Positions 14,489 to 19,728 of a DNA stretch of 19,728 nt are shown one piece after another. Origin of the DNA: Maribacter sp. GTDB taxonomy: Bacteria; Bacteroidota; Bacteroidia; Flavobacteriales; Flavobacteriaceae. How positions within the stretch are numbered: position 1 is the stretch's first letter; every line of letters starts with the position of its first letter. The notes beneath the pieces are model-generated. The model saw only the letters and a list, made by a program, of their open reading frames with translations, did not search any database and was not told the DNA's origin. The stretch is from NCBI GenBank assembly GCA_030730545.1, contig JANQUX010000362.1:1-19728 (forward strand). Direction: 5' to 3'. The position numbers and the translations under genes are program-made.

Positions 14489-16456
14489 CTAATTCTCTGT
14501 TACAATAACATTGTCTAAAAAGACTTCATTACTGCCATCCACTGCATTTAAAGCTCTAACATAAATAACTATTTTATTTGAAGAAGCGGTAAATGTAAAC
14601 GTACTTGTCGTAAATACAGCCTTATCAGTATTGAAGTCATTTGTTATATCAAAATAAGCATCAATAGCAGCATCAGTTTTTGAAGCATCAATACCAGTCT
14701 CTGTAGTTATTTCATTGTTTAAAATAAAGACCTCTGTATTAATACCTGCAGCTTCTGAACGTGTATCAATAGAAAAAGTATAACTTTTACCTTGCTCTAC
14801 TGATACTAATTGATACATACGACGACTACTGTCACTAAATTTAGCTCCTCTTGACGCATTTCCATCTCCTGTATTAGCTGGTTGCTCATTGGTGCCATAT
14901 GTAGCATCTATATAATCGTTTAAAGCTGTATTATTCCATAATACTTGGTATGGGCTAGGAACATCTTCTCCACTTCCATCAAGATTCTTAACTGTATTGT
15001 TAGGAGTCATATCCCAAGCATCTACATTATCACCATTATCAACTCCTGTATACTCATCTAAAGAACCATTAAGAACTTGAACTACAAACCCTTGAGATAC
15101 CACCAATTGTTCTGTAACTACACTGGTGTTTCCAGTAATACTAGTAGCGGTCAAGGTCACTGTATAAATACCGTCTTCATCATAGGTATGTGATGGGTTC
15201 ATTCCCGTAAATTGGAAACCATCTCCAAATTCCCATAAAAGCATTACAGCATCTATTGAAGCATCCATGAAATTAAATGTTCTATAATCATCTGGATCAA
15301 TTTCAGATGTAAATGCAGCCGTTACTGGTGCTAGAATAGTAATATTTTTACTTAACTCAGCCGATAAATTAGAATCATTTTTTGCAGTTAATGTCACAGT
15401 ATACGTATCGGCATTTTCATAAATGTGAGTTGGTGTTTCTTCTGTTGATGTATTACCATCACCAAAATTCCATTCGAAACTTGTTGCACCAGTAGAAGAA
15501 TTGGTAAACGAATATTCAAGATAATTTTCTTCACTTTGAACAGAAGTAAATCCTGTAGAAGGTGGCACTGCACCCGCTGCACCAATGTCGATGGTGAAAT
15601 CATCAAGTCTTCCTTCAACTTCACCATTGGTAAAGTAAATTGCAACGGTGTTATTTACGCCAGAGTTAAAAGACAATTTTTGTTGTACATAAACGTCTGG
15701 TTCAGAATCATCGGTAACAGTTACAGAAGCAATTGTACCTTCTGACACCTCTTCATTTGTCGTAAAGGTTCCGCCATTTGCAGTAACCCCTAATATAGCA
15801 ACAGTCATAGATGGATCAGAAGAACCACTTAACATAGTGTACCAGAAACTTAAATCATAATTTGAATCTGGTTCTACGGTAATTTCTTGATAACCAACAC
15901 GGTCACCCGCAGGAGTAGGCAACTTAGCACCTTGATCACCGAATGTTACCGGACTTCCAGTAATTTGAATTACTCCGCCTAAATCATTGTTTCTCCAAGA
16001 ATCTCGACCATCGCCACCACCATCTGATAATGTACCATCTTCAAAGCCTGCTTCTAAAATAACTGGTTGAAATGGACCTTCTACAACCAAAACTTCAACT
16101 GTAGTAGAACCAGTAACACCGTTTGCATCTGTAGCGGTTAAGGTAACTGGGTAAGTACCTTCGCCATCAAAGGTGAAAGAAGGATCTTTATCGGTAGTGG
16201 TATTACCGTTACCAAAATCCCATATAAAATTATTTGCCTCAGAAGACAAATTACTAAAAAGAATGGTTCTAAAATCATCTATAGATGAGGCGTACGAAAA
16301 GCCGGCTGCAGGAAAAGCAGTATCAGCTTGTGAATTTGCACCTGGTAAATCATCTCTAAAAAGTTCATCATTTACACAACTAGCCACAAAACCAGCGGAC
16401 ACCAAACATAACAGCAGCAGTTTTGCTTTATTTAATATACTTAATTTACGATTCAT
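14489..16456 (-). CDS. Surface lipoprotein with three PKD domains and carbohydrate-binding-like domains
   Basis: The 655-residue lipoprotein (signal ending FVASC, Cys27, followed by VNDEL) occupies the position of SusE/SusF-type surface glycan-binding proteins, right after SusD. Three PKD (beta-sandwich) domains are marked by WDFGNG (79-84), WNFGDG (329-334) and WEFGDG (408-413), each followed by YPVTLTAT/YTVTLTA. Between PKD1 and PKD2 (about 132-292) lies a jelly-roll-like region beginning ILEAGFEDG and ending RLDDFTID. A similar region with LNGSLDEYT ... FLDNVIVTEN fills 457-655. Both look like CBM4/9-type carbohydrate-binding modules, which is inference from pattern. No catalytic motif is visible. 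It probably binds alginate at the cell surface for the SusC/D importer. It is 17 bases from the SusD gene, so in the same operon. Confidence 0.85.
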   Translation of the reverse strand: MNRKLSILNKAKLLLLCLVSAGFVASCVNDELFRDDLPGANSQADTAFPAAGFSYASSIDDFRTILFSNLSSEANNFIWDFGNGNTTTDKDPSFTFDGEGTYPVTLTATDANGVTGSTTVEVLVVEGPFQPVILEAGFEDGTLSDGGGDGRDSWRNNDLGGVIQITGSPVTFGDQGAKLPTPAGDRVGYQEITVEPDSNYDLSFWYTMLSGSSDPSMTVAILGVTANGGTFTTNEEVSEGTIASVTVTDDSEPDVYVQQKLSFNSGVNNTVAIYFTNGEVEGRLDDFTIDIGAAGAVPPSTGFTSVQSEENYLEYSFTNSSTGATSFEWNFGDGNTSTEETPTHIYENADTYTVTLTAKNDSNLSAELSKNITILAPVTAAFTSEIDPDDYRTFNFMDASIDAVMLLWEFGDGFQFTGMNPSHTYDEDGIYTVTLTATSITGNTSVVTEQLVVSQGFVVQVLNGSLDEYTGVDNGDNVDAWDMTPNNTVKNLDGSGEDVPSPYQVLWNNTALNDYIDATYGTNEQPANTGDGNASRGAKFSDSSRRMYQLVSVEQGKSYTFSIDTRSEAAGINTEVFILNNEITTETGIDASKTDAAIDAYFDITNDFNTDKAVFTTSTFTFTASSNKIVIYVRALNAVDGSNEVFLDNVIVTEN

Positions 16457-16473
16457 AGTTTTTTATTTTAATA

Positions 16474-17922
16474 TTAATACCCTGGGTTTTGTGTTAACAA
16501 ACCTCCACTTAAATTAATTTCACTTGCTGGAATTGGTAACAATAATGATCTTGAGGTAAATATATAACCCTCTTCAATTGCATGTGCACTCAATACCGCA
16601 TCTGCTACTCCGAACCTCAACAAATCGAAAAAACGTTGATTCTCAAAAGCCAGTTCTACACGTCTTTCTACAAGCAGCTCTGTTTTAGATACACTTGACA
16701 CACTGTTTGGAGCGGTGTCTGGAAATGCTCTATCCTTTACTTCTTGAAAAGCCATTAGCGCCCCTAAATCTGACGTGCTAGTTCCTGTTCCAATTGCAGC
16801 CTCAACTCGCATTAAAAGTACATCTGAATATCGAATCGCGATATAATCGTTTCCTGCATCACGTGCATTGTTACCATATGTTGGCGGAAATACTGAAAAA
16901 TCTGACCCGTCTGGTAAAAACTTAGTTACCTCTGTTCTTGTCGGGAAAGTAAAATAAGAAACACTTGTTCTATCTCCTCCAAAAGCGTTAAAGTCTGCAA
17001 TTAAATTATCATTTACAATATTTTGACCATCATCGCCACCTTGACGAAAAGTAGATGTAAACTCAGCAGAGAAACCTTGACTTTCTTGTGCATTTCCTGT
17101 CACATACTGTACTGCAAAAATAATTTCGTCATTTAGCTCAGAGTAAAAGACATCATTATAATCTGACATTAACGAAAATCTGCCACTACTTATTACCGCG
17201 TCACATAATTGTTGCGCACCTGCATAGTTACGGGTAGGCTGTGTCATGTATACTTTCGCCAATAAGGCTTGTGCCGCAGCTCTAGAAGCTCTTGATTTAG
17301 AACCATTATCCAATACGCTTACCGCTTCTTGTAAATCTAATACGATTTGCGCATACACTTGCTCTACCGATACTCTAGTAAAGAGCGCTTCGCTATCATC
17401 TGCCAATACTATTTCAGTAACCAATGGAACTTCGCCATAAAGTCTAACTAAATTAAAGTAGGCAAAGGCACGTAGAAACTTTGCTTCTGCTGTGTATTTT
17501 GGTTGATTGGCAGCGTCTGCAATATCTATATAATCTAAAATATTGTTAGCTCTAAAAATTACCTCATACATTGATTGATAGTAATCTTCAGATTCTACGT
17601 TAGTAGCATCCACTACATATCTATGAAAATCGGCTTTCGAACCTTCTAAAGTTTGTGTTCTTGTATTATCAGAACGATGCTCTGTCAAAAGATGCTCTAA
17701 TTGAACACCTCTATTGGCATTAGCTTCGTTGCCTTCTGTATTTTCATTTACACCTTGTAAACCGTCATAGATACCATAAATACCGGCTAGTACGTCATCG
17801 TCTGTTTGAAAAAACGATTCTACTGCTATAGCTGTCTCTGGTAACGGGCTCAAAAACTCATCACTACAGGACAAAAAAACAGAACCTGTAATCGCAAAGA
17901 CTAAAAATTTTATATGTTTCAT
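16474..17922 (-). CDS. SusD/RagB-family nutrient-binding outer-membrane lipoprotein
   Basis: The 482-residue protein has a lipoprotein signal with lipobox FLSC (Cys19) followed by SDE, the kind of acidic start that marks surface export in Bacteroidota. The N-terminal part reads FLSPLPETAIAVESFF, and the tetratricopeptide-like helices typical of SusD follow (EAKFLRAFAYFNLVRLYGEVPLV, here at about 146-169). The C-terminal RagB/SusD part has IRYSDVLLMRVEAA, VKDRAF, ELLVERRVELAFENQRFFDLLRFG and the ending LTQNPGY. SusD forms the lid of the SusC channel and delivers bound oligosaccharides. It lies 21 bases after the SusC-like gene. Alginate as ligand is inferred from the lyases downstream. Confidence 0.95.
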   Translation of the reverse strand: MKHIKFLVFAITGSVFLSCSDEFLSPLPETAIAVESFFQTDDDVLAGIYGIYDGLQGVNENTEGNEANANRGVQLEHLLTEHRSDNTRTQTLEGSKADFHRYVVDATNVESEDYYQSMYEVIFRANNILDYIDIADAANQPKYTAEAKFLRAFAYFNLVRLYGEVPLVTEIVLADDSEALFTRVSVEQVYAQIVLDLQEAVSVLDNGSKSRASRAAAQALLAKVYMTQPTRNYAGAQQLCDAVISSGRFSLMSDYNDVFYSELNDEIIFAVQYVTGNAQESQGFSAEFTSTFRQGGDDGQNIVNDNLIADFNAFGGDRTSVSYFTFPTRTEVTKFLPDGSDFSVFPPTYGNNARDAGNDYIAIRYSDVLLMRVEAAIGTGTSTSDLGALMAFQEVKDRAFPDTAPNSVSSVSKTELLVERRVELAFENQRFFDLLRFGVADAVLSAHAIEEGYIFTSRSLLLPIPASEINLSGGLLTQNPGY

Positions 17923-17943
17923 AATGTATTGTGTGTATTAAAA

Positions 17944-19728
17944 TTAAAAATCGATGTTCATACCTATGGTTAACGTACTAAATATAGGTGTACCAGCACG
18001 TTGAGACCCATAAGCTCTAGGGTTAGATCCATCTACAAATTCTGGGTTAAAACCATGATAATCATTTGCAGTGATATATAATAGGTTTTGCGCAGTTCCA
18101 TATACTCTTAAACCGGTCAACCCAAATTTATCTAAAGACTTACGCGAAAAATTATAACCCAAATTAACATTTCTTAATGAAAGGTAATTAGCACTTGCGA
18201 TTACCTCGCTAGTCAATACCTTTTCTTGAATAAAAGAAACATCAGATACATAGCCATCAGCAACTGCCTGCAATGCACCACCACTTCTAGTTTGGTTACC
18301 GAACCAGTTGTAGAAATATTCATCACCAATATTGTTTACTTGTGCCCCTAAGCTACCTTGAAGCATGAAAGAAAAATCAAAATTACCTATCTGAAATTCA
18401 TTGGTAAAACTGTAAATTAAATCTGGATAAGGATCTCCAAGTATTGTTTTATCTTCTGCGGTGATAATACCATCACCATTCAAATCCAATACTTTGGTAT
18501 CTTGAGCTTCACCATTAATTCTGTTCCATGGATTGTCTACATAAGTTGTTCTATACTCTAAATCTGAATATGTTGGATCCACGACATAACCCCAAAAAGA
18601 AGAAATAGGCTCACCAATACGATTAATCCATTGCGAGTTTCTTCCATAATCATCTTCAATTAGTGCATTGTTAGAATCTCCAAAACTTAATAATTCGTTT
18701 TGATTGGTGGAAGCTACAATAGTAGAACTCCATTTAAATTTTTCGCTCAAGATATTTTTAGTCCTAAATTCAAGTTCGAAACCTGTATTTTGAACTTCAC
18801 CTAAATTCACAATACCACTACTAAAACCAGTTACGAAGGATACAGGATTTTCTAGAAGCAAATCATTACTTGTTCTTTTGTAATAATCAAATGACCCAGA
18901 TATTCTGTTATTAAAAAACCCATAATCCAGTCCAATGGTCAATTCCTCCGAAGCTTCCCATTTCAAAAGATCATTTGCAATATTTCGTGGAGATACGCCT
19001 GTAACGATACTACCATCAACTACAGCATTAGAATTATTTAATAAAGCTAGGTAAGGGTAAAGATTAACATTATCATCACCTACATTAAAATTCTCTGCAC
19101 CAGTTAAACCATAACTAGCTCTGAATTTTAGACTATTGATCAACTTGCTATCTTTCAAAAAATTCTCTTTTGCAACATTCCAACCTACTGATACCGCAGG
19201 GAAATCACCATACTTGAAGTCAGAACCGAAAACAGAACTACCATCTCGCCTAAAAGAAGCATTGAATAAGTATTTATCTGCATATGCATAATTTAATCTA
19301 GCAAAATAACCTACTTTTTTAAGCTGTACGTTAATCTCATCAAATTCAGCAATTGCAGTAGCGCCTTCTAGATTTTTCAACAAATCGTTAGTATACCCAT
19401 TACCTGTAACCTGACTCTCGTTACTTCTCCTTTGCTGAACAGTCATACCCCCTAAAAGGTCCAAATCATGATTTCCAAAGCTTTTACTGTATGACAGCGT
19501 ATTATCTAAAACCAATCTAATACGATCTCTGTTTTGTAAATTGTATTGAGCCCTGCTATTACCTGAGGCATGGTACTTGGTACCATCCCATCTTGTTCGT
19601 TTACGTTGTTCTAGAGTTACACCTAAATTTGTTTTAGCAGTTAGTCCATCAAAAAGTTCATAACTTAAATAAGTAGAACCGAACAAATTTGTTTTATATT
19701 CAAAATGCTCACGCTCTACATACTGTGC
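17944..19728 (-). CDS. SusC/RagA-family TonB-dependent outer-membrane receptor, 5' end beyond the window
   Basis: The reading frame is open to the right edge of the window, so only the C-terminal 594 residues or so are present; SusC proteins usually have about 1000. The signal peptide, carboxypeptidase-like domain, TonB box and plug are outside. What remains is the beta-barrel with typical SusC motifs: GYFARLNYAYADKYLFNASF, RRDGSSVFG, FPAVSVGWNVAKENF, LKFRASYGLTG, KWEASEELTIGLDYGF, NLGEVQNTGFELE, and the terminal strand ending in Phe (TIGMNIDF). A TTG codon at 19686 could look like a start but is internal to the barrel. It is the first visible gene of the locus and is followed closely by the SusD partner. 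Import of alginate oligomers is inferred from context. Confidence 0.96.
   Translation of the reverse strand, partial: AQYVEREHFEYKTNLFGSTYLSYELFDGLTAKTNLGVTLEQRKRTRWDGTKYHASGNSRAQYNLQNRDRIRLVLDNTLSYSKSFGNHDLDLLGGMTVQQRRSNESQVTGNGYTNDLLKNLEGATAIAEFDEINVQLKKVGYFARLNYAYADKYLFNASFRRDGSSVFGSDFKYGDFPAVSVGWNVAKENFLKDSKLINSLKFRASYGLTGAENFNVGDDNVNLYPYLALLNNSNAVVDGSIVTGVSPRNIANDLLKWEASEELTIGLDYGFFNNRISGSFDYYKRTSNDLLLENPVSFVTGFSSGIVNLGEVQNTGFELEFRTKNILSEKFKWSSTIVASTNQNELLSFGDSNNALIEDDYGRNSQWINRIGEPISSFWGYVVDPTYSDLEYRTTYVDNPWNRINGEAQDTKVLDLNGDGIITAEDKTILGDPYPDLIYSFTNEFQIGNFDFSFMLQGSLGAQVNNIGDEYFYNWFGNQTRSGGALQAVADGYVSDVSFIQEKVLTSEVIASANYLSLRNVNLGYNFSRKSLDKFGLTGLRVYGTAQNLLYITANDYHGFNPEFVDGSNPRAYGSQRAGTPIFSTLTIGMNIDF

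Noticed and set aside
15394..15645. Second minus-strand reading frame inside the PKD lipoprotein gene
   Set aside because: It lies out of frame within a PKD-encoding region whose main frame is intact, with no start signal or recognisable motif.
16173..16517. Plus-strand reading frame of 114 codons over the start of the PKD lipoprotein gene
   Set aside because: It is antisense to the signal peptide and first PKD domain and crosses the operon junction; no independent support.
19684..19686. TTG as the start codon of the SusC-like gene
   Set aside because: The frame stays open to the right edge, and the sequence here is already mid-barrel, so the true start lies outside the window.
1..19728. 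CRISPR array, insertion sequence, integrase, phage or toxin-antitoxin genes
   Set aside because: No spaced direct repeats, transposase-like protein, paired terminal repeats or small toxin/antitoxin pair could be recognised on either strand.

Overview
The window is AT-rich and reads as a marine, polysaccharide-degrading member of the Bacteroidota, most likely family Flavobacteriaceae. The evidence is a type IX secretion/gliding gene pair (porV, gldJ), a SusC/SusD pair, lipoproteins with Bacteroidota-style lipoboxes, a tRNA without an encoded CCA end, and promoter-like TTG/TAnnTTTG elements in place of sigma70 boxes. The species cannot be named from this sequence.

Layout from left to right. 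(1) Positions 1-883 (minus) hold the 5' part of porV, an outer-membrane protein of the type IX secretion system. Across a 437-bp intergenic region lies the divergent gliding lipoprotein gene gldJ (1321-2988, plus). A strong terminator follows, and murF, for peptidoglycan precursor synthesis (3052-4329, plus), starts just behind it. (2) Converging on murF is a two-gene efflux operon on the minus strand: a CusA-type RND pump (6053-9730) and its CusB-type adaptor (4333-6048). No outer-membrane channel gene is present here. (3) A tRNA-Val(GAC) lies at 9885-9959 (minus). (4) From 10053 to the right edge every gene is on the minus strand and forms what looks like an alginate utilisation locus. In transcription order from the right edge it holds a SusC-like TonB-dependent receptor (5' end beyond the window), a SusD-like lipoprotein, a PKD/carbohydrate-binding-like lipoprotein, two tandem PL7 alginate lyases (one exported by a plain signal peptide, one a lipoprotein), a GntR/FCD regulator, and a divergent Nramp-fold membrane transporter.

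How the genes probably work together: the lyases cut alginate outside the cell or at its surface, the SusD-like and PKD lipoproteins bind chains and oligomers, and the SusC-like receptor imports them through the outer membrane. The FCD-type GntR protein is a good candidate for sensing a uronate-derived metabolite. The genes for unsaturated-uronate metabolism (exolyase, reductase, KDG kinase, KDPG aldolase) are not in the window and would have to lie elsewhere, perhaps beyond the right edge.

The least ordinary element is the Nramp-fold protein beside the regulator. It lacks the residues that bind metal in classical Nramp transporters, so its substrate is open. Two inverted repeats, one upstream of the regulator gene and one upstream of the transporter gene, are candidate operators. 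I saw no CRISPR array, insertion sequence, integrase, phage gene or rRNA.
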